Shown: in pieces, positions 50,390 through 59,061 of the stretch
Layout: each line of letters opens with the position of its first letter
How positions within the stretch are numbered: position 1 is the stretch's first letter
Made by a program: the position numbers and the translations under genes
Notes under the pieces: generated by a model
Told to the model about the DNA's origin: nothing
What the model saw: only the letters and a program-made list of their open reading frames with translations
Database searches by the model: none
From: Photobacterium pectinilyticum
GTDB lineage: Bacteria > Pseudomonadota > Gammaproteobacteria > Enterobacterales > Vibrionaceae
Direction of reading: 5' to 3'
DNA: 64,000 nt
Assembly: GCF_024357955.1 (NCBI RefSeq)
Contig: NZ_JANEYT010000015.1
Location: 25,014-89,013 of the forward strand

Positions 50390-51292
50390 ATGTGTCAGCG
50401 TGTTATAGCGAATACACCGAAGTTTCTGCTGTTTGATTTACAGTCGGCACTGGAAACAAAGCACCTACTTTTTTGTGCCGATTATGTGCTAGTTTGGCCA
50501 CGAAATAGCGGATGCACACTGTATCTCGGCACCTCGAGTCATAATATTGCCCCTGGCCAGCTTGCTTTGCTTGCACCATTTTCCCCTCATCGCTTTGAGT
50601 TTGAGTCGACGAATAAGGGCGGGGTTGAAACGCAATGTGATGTACTGCATTTTCGCCTTAATGCGCTGGGGCAGACTTTCATCGATAGTGTGCAATTTAG
50701 CGCGATCAAGCAGATGCTTGACAAAGCCCGTAGTGGTTATTTGTTTGATGTGGCTGCAGATTCAAATGTTAATAAGTATCTTCAAGTTATCAATAATTCT
50801 TATGATTTTTCGCAGGTACTAAACTTACTCCATTTGCTGGAGGTGCTCTCGACACAAACGAGAAATTGCCTAACTGATTGTGATTATGATGTGGTTGACA
50901 GCCAGCGGATAGAAAATAAAGTGCGGATTGTATTGAAGTACATTGAAGAAAACTTAGGTGAACCGCTCTCTGTGACAATGGTCGCGAACCAACTCCATAT
51001 GGCTGATAGTACTTTTTCTCGTTTCTTTCATGCCAACTTAGGGGTGACTTTTCGCCAGTATCTTATTGAGCAACGGGTTCGCCAAGCCGTACGTTATTTG
51101 ATTACCACCGATTGGACGATTGCGCAGATCGGCGCAGAGGTCGGGTTTTCATCTCTGTCTAATTTTAATGCGAAGTTTAAGAATATAATTCGAGTTACCC
51201 CGCGAGAGTACCGAGCAAGCCACCTCAATAAGCAGCATTATCATGCTAATTATCGCAGTGTGGTAGGACAGTTGCAAAACCAACTAGTCTGA
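50390..51292 (+). CDS. AraC-family transcriptional regulator
   Basis: A 300-residue activator with an N-terminal cupin-like ligand domain (about 20-115, ending ...FSPHRFEFES) and a C-terminal double helix-turn-helix DNA-binding domain (about 180-280: VTMVANQLHMADSTFSRFFH and WTIAQIGAEVGFSSLSNFNAKFK, then RVTPREYR). AGAGGTAG precedes ATG 50390. It sits between the amidinotransferase and arginine deiminase genes, so it most likely controls one or both, perhaps in response to arginine or a guanidino compound; the ligand is inference. It does not resemble ArgR or the AraC-type ArgR of Pseudomonas closely enough to assign. Confidence 0.88.
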   Translation: MCQRVIANTPKFLLFDLQSALETKHLLFCADYVLVWPRNSGCTLYLGTSSHNIAPGQLALLAPFSPHRFEFESTNKGGVETQCDVLHFRLNALGQTFIDSVQFSAIKQMLDKARSGYLFDVAADSNVNKYLQVINNSYDFSQVLNLLHLLEVLSTQTRNCLTDCDYDVVDSQRIENKVRIVLKYIEENLGEPLSVTMVANQLHMADSTFSRFFHANLGVTFRQYLIEQRVRQAVRYLITTDWTIAQIGAEVGFSSLSNFNAKFKNIIRVTPREYRASHLNKQHYHANYRSVVGQLQNQLV

Positions 51293-51356
51293 AAGTTATC
51301 ACTCTATTAATCTTTTATTTATCAGATGGTTGATGGATAAAGTTTGGCGAAAGCAT

Positions 51357-51393
51357 AAAACAGTCATTTATTAGCATTAAATGACTGTTTTTA
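51357..51393 (+). terminator. Terminator after the AraC-family gene
   Basis: Perfect 14-bp hairpin aaaacagtcattta / taaatgactgtttt with a 7-nt loop and trailing T residues. Confidence 0.88.
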
Positions 51394-51660
51394 TTCATGC
51401 CATGGCGCCTATTATATAAAGGCGAGAGGGAGAGTGAGTTTTCTGTATGAAAATTAATATTAATGAATGAGTTTGTTCTCATCGATTATATTATGGCTTT
51501 CTACTTTTTATATCTATTTTCACATGTTGCTATATTAAAGTATAGGTGGGGTGTGGCTGTTTTCTATTGGGAAATTAACGGTTTATCTATCAGAGATAGC
51601 AATATATCAAATATATAGCTAACGATATTACGTTGGTAAAAAAAACAGGGAGATATGGTC
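51394..51660 (+). other. A+T-rich upstream region of arcA
   Basis: About 270 bp without a gene. AGGGAGA at 51647-51653 is the arcA ribosome site. TCACATGTTG at 51520 resembles the repeats before the AraC gene. CTATCAGAGATAG (51594-51600 area) is a small palindrome. No FNR/ANR box of good quality, although the deiminase pathway is often oxygen-controlled. Confidence 0.4.
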
Positions 51661-52881
51661 ATGAATAAACTTTATGTCGGATCTGAAGTCGGGCAACTGC
51701 GGCGGGTTATTATTCACCGCCCTGAGCGAGCGTTAACTCACCTAACCCCATCAAACTGCCATGAATTATTATTTGATGATGTGCTCGCTGTTAAACGTGC
51801 TGGTGAAGAGCATGACATTTTTGCCAATACGCTTCGCGAGCAAGGAGTTGAAGTCTTACTGCTGCATGATTTGTTATCTGAAACCCTTTCTGTTCCAGAA
51901 GCGAGAGAATGGTTACTCACTTCACAAATATCTGATTTCCGTCTGGGAGGCGTGCTTGCCAATGATGTCCGGTGCTTTTTAGCCGATCTGCCCAATCAAG
52001 AACTTGCTTCAATTTTACTTGGTGGTCTTAGTTATGGCGAGCTGCCTGTTCAATCATCTTCGATGATGCAGGGAGTGCACGAGCGTACAGATTTTGTTAT
52101 CGAACCGCTGCCCAACCACCTGTTTACACGCGATACTTCTTGCTGGATCTATGGTGGTGTCTCAATCAATCCAATGGCGAAACCTGCTCGTCAGCGTGAA
52201 ACGAACCACCTTCGAGCAATCTATCGTTGGCACCCTTCTTTTGCTGGGCAAGGTTTTATTAAATATTTTGGTGACGAAGAGCGCAATTACGAGAACTCTA
52301 CAATCGAAGGTGGCGATGTACTGGTGATTGGCAGAGGGGCGGTGCTTATCGGTATGTCCGAACGTACAACTCCGCAGGGGGTAGAACAGTTAGCATCTAG
52401 CTTGTTTAAGCGTGATGAAGTGAATCAAATTATTGCTATGCAGCTTCCTAAGCACCGCTCTTGTATGCACTTAGATACGGTCATGACACACATGCGGGAA
52501 GATACTTTTTCCGTTTACCCAGAAGTTGTACGCAAAGACGTTCAATGTTGGCGTTTGACTGGGGATGAGTCTGGCCAGGTCGATGTAAAAGAAGCCGGAT
52601 ATTTTGTCACTGCAATCGAAGAAGCTCTAGATGTAGGCCCGCTGAACCTTATCACGACAGGCGGCGATAGTTTTGAATCTGAGCGTGAGCAGTGGAACGA
52701 TGCGAATAATGTTTTAACCGTTAAGCCAGGTGTGGTGATTGGTTATGAGCGCAATGTCTACACCAATGAGAAATACGATAAAGCTGGGATAACGGTGCTT
52801 CCCATTCCTGGGAACGAACTCGGTCGTGGTCGAGGTGGTGCTCGCTGCATGAGTTGCCCAATTGAACGAGATGGTATCTAA
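51661..52881 (+). CDS. arcA: Arginine deiminase
   Basis: Hydrolyses arginine to citrulline and ammonia, first step of the ATP-yielding deiminase pathway. 406 residues of the guanidino-modifying fold with [12 protein letters not shown], the active-site His in CMHLDTVMT, and nucleophile Cys396 in [10 protein letters not shown] near the C-terminus. Two close ATGs exist; AGGGAGA is 1-2 nt from 51655 but 7 nt from 51661, so 51661 is used. First of arcA-arcC-argF, with gaps of about 60 and 120 nt. No ArcD antiporter gene is present in the window. Confidence 0.96.
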   Translation: MNKLYVGSEVGQLRRVIIHRPERALTHLTPSNCHELLFDDVLAVKRAGEEHDIFANTLREQGVEVLLLHDLLSETLSVPEAREWLLTSQISDFRLGGVLANDVRCFLADLPNQELASILLGGLSYGELPVQSSSMMQGVHERTDFVIEPLPNHLFTRDTSCWIYGGVSINPMAKPARQRETNHLRAIYRWHPSFAGQGFIKYFGDEERNYENSTIEGGDVLVIGRGAVLIGMSERTTPQGVEQLASSLFKRDEVNQIIAMQLPKHRSCMHLDTVMTHMREDTFSVYPEVVRKDVQCWRLTGDESGQVDVKEAGYFVTAIEEALDVGPLNLITTGGDSFESEREQWNDANNVLTVKPGVVIGYERNVYTNEKYDKAGITVLPIPGNELGRGRGGARCMSCPIERDGI

Positions 52882-52939
52882 GTCAGTCAAGCTTTGAATA
52901 GCCACGACTATCCGTAATAAACAAGAAAGAGACGATCCT

Positions 52940-53851
52940 ATGACCAAACAAACAGTTGTTGTTGCTCTCGGTGGTAATGCCTTATTGCGTCGCGGTGAAC
53001 CATTAGAGGCAGATATTCAACGCCAAAATATTGCGACCGCAGCAAAAACCATTGCTGACATTGCACAAGAGTACAATGTCATATTAGTGCACGGAAACGG
53101 TCCGCAAGTTGGTCTGCTGGCGCTGCAGGGGATGGAATATAAAGAAGTCAGCCCTTATCCACTTGATGTGCTGGGTTCAGAAACTCAGGGCATGATCGGT
53201 TATCTATTAATGCAAGAACTTAAAAATCTTCTGCCAGATCAGAAAGTTTGTTGCATGCTAACGCAAATGCGGGTTGATCCTGACGATCCTGCTTTTGCTG
53301 AGCCCACGAAACCTATCGGCCCTGTATACAGCGAGGCTGAAGCCTGCGAGTTAGCGGAAAAATACCATTGGACAGTGAAATCAGATGGCCAGTATTACCG
53401 CCGTGTCGTACCAAGCCCCAAGCCTGCCGGTATCATTGAAGATGAGACAATTTTAACCCTTGTCAAACAGCAGCACTTGGTGATCTGTACTGGAGGGGGC
53501 GGGATTCCGGTGAAAACAGAAAACGGCAAACTGGTAGGTGTAGAGGCCGTTATTGATAAAGATATGTCTGCAGCATTTCTTGCAAAACAGCTTAATGCCG
53601 ATATGTTGCTAATTCTTACCGATGCAGAGGCTGTGTATCTAGACTGGGGGAAAACGAGCCAAAAAGCATTGCGAAGCACCACTCCGAGAGAATTAGCACA
53701 ATACGTTTTTGATGCCGGCTCTATGGGGCCCAAAATTGATGCCTCTTGTGAATTTATCAATCAAGGCGGCAAGCTGGTGGGTATCGGTTCACTGGGGGCT
53801 GGGTTGCAGATCTTATCTGGGGAGGCTGGTACGTCGATTATTGCCGATTAG
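52940..53851 (+). CDS. arcC: Carbamate kinase
   Basis: Converts carbamoyl phosphate and ADP to ATP, CO2 and ammonia, the energy-yielding last step of the pathway. 303 residues of the amino acid kinase fold: VVVALGGNALLRRGE at the start, VHGNGPQVG, TGGGGIPV, DKDMSAAFLA, and ILTDAEAVYLDWG. Family length is standard. It lies 58 nt after arcA. Confidence 0.96.
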   Translation: MTKQTVVVALGGNALLRRGEPLEADIQRQNIATAAKTIADIAQEYNVILVHGNGPQVGLLALQGMEYKEVSPYPLDVLGSETQGMIGYLLMQELKNLLPDQKVCCMLTQMRVDPDDPAFAEPTKPIGPVYSEAEACELAEKYHWTVKSDGQYYRRVVPSPKPAGIIEDETILTLVKQQHLVICTGGGGIPVKTENGKLVGVEAVIDKDMSAAFLAKQLNADMLLILTDAEAVYLDWGKTSQKALRSTTPRELAQYVFDAGSMGPKIDASCEFINQGGKLVGIGSLGAGLQILSGEAGTSIIAD

Positions 53852-53973
53852 TAAGGAAGCAATATAAGAATGGTCAAACCATAAGTCACTTACATGAGGG
53901 GCGACGCTCGTAGTGTTATAGCGGTAACGATGCATCGGCCAGAACAATACAGATTCTTTAGAGGGAATAAAAT

Positions 53974-54978
53974 ATGGCTTTTAATCTTCGAAACCGCAAC
54001 TTGTTAAAACTACTGGACTTCACTCCGCGTGAAATTCAACACTTGTTAGATCTCTCAGCCGAGCTTAAGAAGGCGAAATACGGCGGCTACGAGCAGCCGC
54101 GTCTGACGGGCAAAAACATCGCACTGATTTTTGAAAAAAGCTCAACTCGTACCCGGTGTGCATTTGAAGTGGCCGCCTTTGATCAAGGAGCTAAAGTGAC
54201 ATACTTAGGCCCATCGGGCTCACAAATTGGCCATAAAGAGTCAATGAAAGATACCGCGCGTGTATTGGGCCGTATGTACGATGGTATCGAGTACCGAGGC
54301 TTCGGTCAGGACACGGTTGAAGTGCTTGGTTCATATGCGGGTGTTCCTGTATGGAACGGTTTGACGGGTGAGTTTCATCCTACTCAAATTCTGGCTGATT
54401 TTCTGACAATGCAAGAGCATGGGCAGGGCAAACAATTGCACGAAATGACATTGGCCTATCTTGGTGATGCCCGTAATAATATGGGGAACTCACTGATGGT
54501 TGGTGCGGCAAAAATGGGGATGGACATCCGTCTGGTTGCGCCCCAAGCATACTGGCCAGAAGCAGAACTCGTGGCGCAATGCCAAGCTATTGCCGACGAA
54601 ACGGGAGCTAATATCACCTTGACTGACAATGTTGAGGAGGGGGTCCACGGTTGTGATTTTTTATATACCGATGTTTGGGTCTCAATGGGTGAATCTAAGC
54701 AAGCATGGGATGAGCGGGTCGAGATTATGATGCCCTATCAAGTTAATATGGAAATGCTCAAAATGACATGTAATCCCAATGTAAAGTTTATGCATTGTCT
54801 ACCTGCGTTCCATAATGATGAGACAACGGTGGGGGCCGATATTGCTGAGAAATATAATATGAAAGGCCTAGAAGTGACGGAAGATGTATTTGAATCAGGC
54901 CATTCGATTGTATTTGATGAGGCTGAAAATAGAATGCACACAATCAAAGCCGTTATGGTAGCTACCTTAGGGCAGTAA
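53974..54978 (+). CDS. argF: Ornithine carbamoyltransferase, probably catabolic
   Basis: Interconverts citrulline plus phosphate with ornithine plus carbamoyl phosphate. 334 residues with the carbamoyl phosphate loop STRTR (57-61), [11 protein letters not shown], the ornithine region DVWVSMGE and FMHCLPAFH. Location after arcA and arcC argues for the catabolic (ArcB) role, although the sequence resembles E. coli ArgF/ArgI and both directions are possible. 122 nt separate it from arcC, enough for a separate promoter, but none is obvious. Some would name it arcB. Confidence 0.94.
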   Translation: MAFNLRNRNLLKLLDFTPREIQHLLDLSAELKKAKYGGYEQPRLTGKNIALIFEKSSTRTRCAFEVAAFDQGAKVTYLGPSGSQIGHKESMKDTARVLGRMYDGIEYRGFGQDTVEVLGSYAGVPVWNGLTGEFHPTQILADFLTMQEHGQGKQLHEMTLAYLGDARNNMGNSLMVGAAKMGMDIRLVAPQAYWPEAELVAQCQAIADETGANITLTDNVEEGVHGCDFLYTDVWVSMGESKQAWDERVEIMMPYQVNMEMLKMTCNPNVKFMHCLPAFHNDETTVGADIAEKYNMKGLEVTEDVFESGHSIVFDEAENRMHTIKAVMVATLGQ

Positions 54979-55323
54979 TATATTTTTTACCATCAACTCA
55001 ATTATTCTTATGGATCCATTAAAGACGCATTCAGATTCAATTTTTATGGGTCTGAATGTCGGTCTACTTATAAAAAATAAATTTTATATTTTAATATATT
55101 GTTTGTTTTTGGCTCACGTAAAATAGAATTAAAGCGTATCTTGCGTTATGTATATAACATTCAGTTGAGTGAATAAATTAAGCAGGTATTGGCATGATTA
55201 TGGCAGCTTTTCGCTAGTAGTTACCTCCCAACATTTCTACTATAAAGTCATCATTACATGAGTATCCCGGGACTCTTCTTTATCGTAATGACGTAGCTAA
55301 ATTTATTTTTAGAGGATGAGATC
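54979..55323 (+). other. Intergenic region between argF and the acetyltransferase gene
   Basis: About 345 bp, A+T-rich, no gene. cattcaga / tctgaatg (55028-55035 and 55051-55058) form an 8-bp hairpin after argF with little T-run; a weak terminator is possible. ATTCAGTTGAGTGAAT near 55161 contains ARG-box-like half sites in the wrong order. AGAGGA at 55311-55316 is the next ribosome site. Confidence 0.4.
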
Positions 55324-55974
55324 ATGAAAAAGACGGCGACCAGTCCCTGGAATAATAACAAGTCACATTTTCTTGCTATAACCGGTATCAGTGAGCTGCG
55401 ATTTATACGGCGAGCAACAACGACAATGGCATCACCGGTGAAGCCGCCCCCCATAGTTACGTCCCCACCGAATGCCGATGGCTGCAATATGGCTGCTGAA
55501 AAGAGTGACGCTGATATTATTGTTAGAACGGCATCTCTTGCCGATCTTGAGGCGATTGAGTGCATGGTACAGTACTGGGCTGAATTAGGTGAAAATTTAC
55601 CTCGCGAACAAGATGAGATAGTCAGGGACATTGATTGCTTTGTGGTTTTTGAATCGCAGGGGATAGTAACTGGGTGTGCTTCATTACACGCATATGATTC
55701 ATGCTTAGCGGAAATTCGGTCGTTGGGCATTTACCCTGGCGCTCAAGGGCAAGGCCAAGGGACGGCATTGGTGGAACATTTGGTCGAGAAGGCGAGACAA
55801 ATGGCCATTCAAAAAGTATTCGTACTTACTCGAGTTCCAGCGTTTTTTCAGAAACAAGGCTTTATGCTAACGTCACGCGCGCTATTGCCTGAAAAGATCA
55901 TGAAAGACTGCCAAGGGTGTCCGCGAGAGCATGAATGCGATGAAGTGGCGTTGGAAGTGTGCTTTGAGCAATAG
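55324..55974 (+). CDS. Short N-acetylglutamate synthase-like GNAT acetyltransferase
   Basis: A 216-residue protein. From about residue 65 it is a GNAT domain of the ArgA C-terminal type: [36 protein letters not shown] (acetyl-CoA loop) and [15 protein letters not shown]. It ends with a cysteine-rich tail, [13 protein letters not shown], seen in stand-alone NAGS-like enzymes and in the ArgH-fused NAGS domain of some marine bacteria. The amino acid kinase domain of classic ArgA is absent. The first 60 residues are Pro/Thr/Arg-rich and unlike the family, but the only good ribosome site (AGAGGA) serves ATG 55324; ATG 55489 has none. Substrate glutamate is likely but not proven. Confidence 0.8.
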   Translation: MKKTATSPWNNNKSHFLAITGISELRFIRRATTTMASPVKPPPIVTSPPNADGCNMAAEKSDADIIVRTASLADLEAIECMVQYWAELGENLPREQDEIVRDIDCFVVFESQGIVTGCASLHAYDSCLAEIRSLGIYPGAQGQGQGTALVEHLVEKARQMAIQKVFVLTRVPAFFQKQGFMLTSRALLPEKIMKDCQGCPREHECDEVALEVCFEQ

Positions 55975-56013
55975 CTGCTGGGTGTTTCAATGCCCAGCAG
56001 GGGATCTCTGCCC

Positions 56014-56049
56014 CCTTTCATTGACATGGCAGGTTATGTCAATGAAAGG
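56014..56049. repeat. Perfect 14-bp inverted repeat between convergent genes
   Basis: CCTTTCATTGACAT (56014-56027) and ATGTCAATGAAAGG (56036-56049) with an 8-nt loop. No T-run on either side, so it is not a canonical terminator, yet it lies between the ends of two convergent genes. A GCAGGGG/CTGCCCC pair just to the left (55997-56015) may add a second hairpin. Confidence 0.65.
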
Positions 56050-56117
56050 AGATATTAAGAACAGTGAACTCAGCTGGAATTACAGCTTTATGTTGTATGC
56101 GGATACCTGTCAATTAT

Positions 56118-57584
56118 CTAACGTGAAACTATGTTGTGCTCTACATGGTTATGGCGGTTCTGAAAGGCTTTTGCAGTAACATAATAGGATATACAAGCAA
56201 GCATTGACGCGTATATTGGCGCTTCGACCCAGCCGAGGTCAAAATAAAGGAAGAATGTACACCCGGTCATAAAGCCGATCACGATCGAGACTAATGCCGC
56301 ATAGATGTTGGCAGGGATAAAATGAGCCAGTAGTGTCGGAGCAACCAAAGCCGCCATTAGGGTACCAGAGCCTAAAATAGCGAGCATCGATAACATAAAA
56401 GGCGGAACGTATAACATTAGCGTGAAACCCGCAGCTCCTAATATCCATACCGCAAAGCGGTTGAGGTATAGCAAAGAGCGGTCTGAAAGTTTGCAGTTAG
56501 GCCAGATAGCTTGGCGTAGGTCATGGGACACTGACCCTGCGATAGAGTGCAAAACTGAGTTAGTGGTTGATTTCATCGCAAAGAGAATAAACAACGTCAC
56601 CACGGCAGATACCGTTGGTGACAAAAAGGTGGTTAAAAATGTTGGCATCGCTTGATCGGGGTTTTCAAGTCCTGGGACTTTTACCCTGACATAAAGTCCA
56701 GCGATAGGCACTAGGCTTAGCAAGCAAGCCATCGGCGTCATATAGGCGGCGATATGGTGCAATTTGGTTTTTGATGACAGGGCCATAAACCGAACAGACA
56801 TGTAAGGCAAGGTGGTGCTGTAAATAAACGCATAGGGTAGCACTAGCAACACATGCCATGCTGACGCGCCATATGGACCCGAATTGCTCGGGGCTAACAG
56901 TTCGGGATCGATCGCATCAAGGCTCGCTAACAGTTCCGCTATCGGTAAATCTGAGAAAATCGTCCAGATAATAACCAATGCCGAAATACACATTCCTACT
57001 ACCATAAAGGCATCAGTCAATGCGACGGCAGCAAGTCCTCCGATTGATGTATAAACCACAATTATCGCTAACATTAATAGCGAAGCGGCATGGTTATCGA
57101 CACCAAGCCAAGGACCGGCCAGTAACCCTAGTGCTTTTATTTGACCAACCAAAAATACCAAAAGTAAAACAATGGTGATTACCGCCACGAAGGCTTGGGT
57201 TAACCGCTTAGCGGTGTCAGGGCCTTCATGACTGTTGGCAATGTACTCTGGTAAGGTTAAGCTTCCTATCTTATTGGCTTTGGTGTGAAGAAATCGGGCG
57301 CAAAATAACACCGCAAAGATCATGGCTGGGGCAAAAAAGAAATTACCAAGTAGCTCAATTGCGCCGTATTTATAGGCAACGCCAGGTGAGCCCATAAACC
57401 CCCATCCTGAAAAACCGGTCGCGACAATGGTTGCTCCGCCAATGAACGGACCGAGGCTGTTAGCGGCTAATAAAAAGCCGCCTTCTCCCTTGCTTGAGTG
57501 TACAATACGGTTGCTGTATAGCGCTAAGGCTATCATGATGATCACAGTGGCAATGAGTAGCGCCCAGTTTAATGAGATGGCCAT
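56118..57584 (-). CDS. Sodium:solute symporter (SSS) family transporter
   Basis: Inner-membrane Na+-coupled symporter of the SSS family, 488 residues with about 13 hydrophobic segments. Family features are the FIGGATIVATGFSGWGFMGSPGVAYKYG region in helices 1-2, LTLPEYIA, and VYTSIGGLAAVALTDAFMV in helix 5-6. The substrate cannot be read from the sequence; its place next to arginine and guanidino metabolism suggests an amino acid or related nitrogen compound. Start chosen at 57584, six nt from GGAG; the ATG one codon earlier is only 3 nt away. Last gene of a three-gene minus-strand operon, 16 nt after the DMT gene. Confidence 0.9.
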   Translation of the reverse strand: MAISLNWALLIATVIIMIALALYSNRIVHSSKGEGGFLLAANSLGPFIGGATIVATGFSGWGFMGSPGVAYKYGAIELLGNFFFAPAMIFAVLFCARFLHTKANKIGSLTLPEYIANSHEGPDTAKRLTQAFVAVITIVLLLVFLVGQIKALGLLAGPWLGVDNHAASLLMLAIIVVYTSIGGLAAVALTDAFMVVGMCISALVIIWTIFSDLPIAELLASLDAIDPELLAPSNSGPYGASAWHVLLVLPYAFIYSTTLPYMSVRFMALSSKTKLHHIAAYMTPMACLLSLVPIAGLYVRVKVPGLENPDQAMPTFLTTFLSPTVSAVVTLFILFAMKSTTNSVLHSIAGSVSHDLRQAIWPNCKLSDRSLLYLNRFAVWILGAAGFTLMLYVPPFMLSMLAILGSGTLMAALVAPTLLAHFIPANIYAALVSIVIGFMTGCTFFLYFDLGWVEAPIYASMLACISYYVTAKAFQNRHNHVEHNIVSR

Positions 57585-57600
57585 CATGACCTCCTAGTCG

Positions 57601-58539
57601 TTATTGGCTTATAGCTTTGGCTTGTTTGCCACTATTGTGCTTCTTGGTCATTGTTAAGACGATTTCGCCCATCCCCCCTCCGATAACAAGGATCCCCCCT
57701 AAGGTTTGCAGCATGGTGAGTGATTCGCCAAACATGCTGATACCGATACCTGCACCCACCACCGTTTCGAGATAAGAGACACAGGCGAGCTCAGCCGCCT
57801 TGAGGTGCTTAGCTGCAATCGTTAGCAGTGACAGGGCGCCAAAACCAATGAAAAAACCCATAGAGATTAACCAAATCCAAGAGCTAAGATCCATCTCTGC
57901 CAGTGACGGTGGGTTAACCGTAAAGCACAAGGCAATGGCGATTGCACCAAACAAGAAGTTAAAAAATGAGCGGGAGTCAGAGCTGACATCGGTACGGTAA
58001 CGACTAAAGAATAAATACAGCCCGTAGCCAACGCCGGATGCCAAACCTAACATATCACCGAGGAAGTTTTCCTTGGAAAAAGAAAGTGACATGGATAAGC
58101 CATTTGTAGCGTCATAACTTATGATACCAATAATGAATAAGCATCCGATGAAAACAGCCGTGAGTAAGCCGGCGGTTAACTTTGATATCTTTTCCTTCAA
58201 GAATATCGCAGCCAAAATGGTTGAGAATACTGGGCCGGTATAGATAAGAAATACGGCATTAGCCAGTGTTGTATGTTGTGTTGATGAGACATAGGCGGCT
58301 AAACAAAGCCCTAAACAGACTCCGCTAGCAACAACGGAAGGGGTTAATTTTGTCGACTTAATGAGCATTGTTTTGCCCTGATTAAACATCAGGACAAAGA
58401 CACAAATGGCGCCAACAGTCATTCGAGTAAAGGCGATGACATCACCGCTGGTATTGATGTTACGGGCGAACAATCCGACACAGCCCATTAGCGCTGCCGA
58501 TACAATCATGGTGCTGTAGCCTAGTGTTTTTGTATTCAT
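57601..58539 (-). CDS. EamA/DMT-family permease
   Basis: Drug/metabolite transporter superfamily permease, 312 residues with ten predicted transmembrane helices in two EamA repeats (first ending near residue 140, second starting LGDMLGLASGVGYGLYLFFSRY). Related proteins often export amino acids or metabolites (e.g. RhaT/YdcZ-like, threonine or cysteine exporters). The GAGG ribosome site lies in the last codons of the small gene before it, so translation is coupled. The pairing of a likely exporter with an importer (SSS) in one operon is notable. Substrate unknown. Confidence 0.88.
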   Translation of the reverse strand: MNTKTLGYSTMIVSAALMGCVGLFARNINTSGDVIAFTRMTVGAICVFVLMFNQGKTMLIKSTKLTPSVVASGVCLGLCLAAYVSSTQHTTLANAVFLIYTGPVFSTILAAIFLKEKISKLTAGLLTAVFIGCLFIIGIISYDATNGLSMSLSFSKENFLGDMLGLASGVGYGLYLFFSRYRTDVSSDSRSFFNFLFGAIAIALCFTVNPPSLAEMDLSSWIWLISMGFFIGFGALSLLTIAAKHLKAAELACVSYLETVVGAGIGISMFGESLTMLQTLGGILVIGGGMGEIVLTMTKKHNSGKQAKAISQ

Positions 58540-58541
58540 GA

Positions 58542-58688
58542 CTAACCTCGTTGATCGTTATTGTTTGATGAGTCATAGAGCATTCCTCCGCCCGTTATTT
58601 GCTGATAGCCAAAAATACTGGCAACAATCATCCATAACAGTAGGTTGGCAATAATAAACGCGTCGATAGACCAGTATCCGGTAAGCAT
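58542..58688 (-). CDS. 48-residue single-pass membrane protein leading the transporter operon
   Basis: A small gene below usual ORF cut-offs. ATG (complement of 58686-58688) follows AAGGA with 6 nt spacing. The product starts MLTGYWSIDAFIIANLLLWM, has one strongly hydrophobic stretch (about residues 10-28), then a Gly-rich turn and a polar C-terminus (SSNNNDQRG). The stop is 2 nt before the DMT start, and the DMT ribosome site lies inside its last codons. Small membrane proteins encoded next to SSS symporters are known accessory components; this could be one, though I do not recognise the family. Ribosome site, coupling and a coherent helix make it likely real. Confidence 0.65.
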   Translation of the reverse strand: MLTGYWSIDAFIIANLLLWMIVASIFGYQQITGGGMLYDSSNNNDQRG

Positions 58689-59061
58689 TTTCTATCCTTA
58701 TGCAAGATATGGTTTAAAGTGGAATGAACTCGACCATGCTTAATTCATTGAGGTAGTGTCGACTATATCTTATAGGTCTCACCTTTCAGGAACCCTGACG
58801 CATGTACCGTTTTTTACTCAATGAAGGTCAGCGATAAAGAGCCGTTTGTTGGTGTTTATTTTGAATGACCGTGATTATGATAACTAGTCAAAAGCTGCTA
58901 ACAACTTGCTGAATACTGCTGATATTTTTGAATATTAACTTCGTGTTGAGGCGGTAATTACCGCTCACCAGTCGGCGTTTTGTGATGTTAACCAGATCTT
59001 AGTGCTAGTGGGTGTACTATTCTGGATATGAGTGTTAGTGCAAAGCAAAAAGGATGATGGC
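58689..59061. other. Divergent control region between the transporter operon and glgX
   Basis: About 370 bp without a gene. aatgaa / ttcatt (58723-58728, 58744-58749) and TCAGGAACCCTGA (58787-58799) are palindromic and lie in the leader of the minus-strand operon. TGTGATGTTAACCAGA (58981-58996) matches 8 of 10 defined positions of a CRP site, 66-81 bp upstream of the glgX start; CRP control of glycogen debranching would be reasonable. I see no clear glycine or other riboswitch. Confidence 0.4.

Noticed and set aside
51600..51625. FNR/ANR box upstream of arcA (around gcaatatatcaa)
   Set aside because: Only one half site is good; the other has three mismatches.
55155..55185. Tandem ARG boxes before the acetyltransferase gene (ATTCA-N6-TGAAT)
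   Set aside because: The outer halves of both boxes do not match, so only a central outward palindrome remains.
58780..58840. Glycine-type riboswitch in the leader of the transporter operon
   Set aside because: Apart from short palindromes, the conserved aptamer core sequences are missing on both strands.
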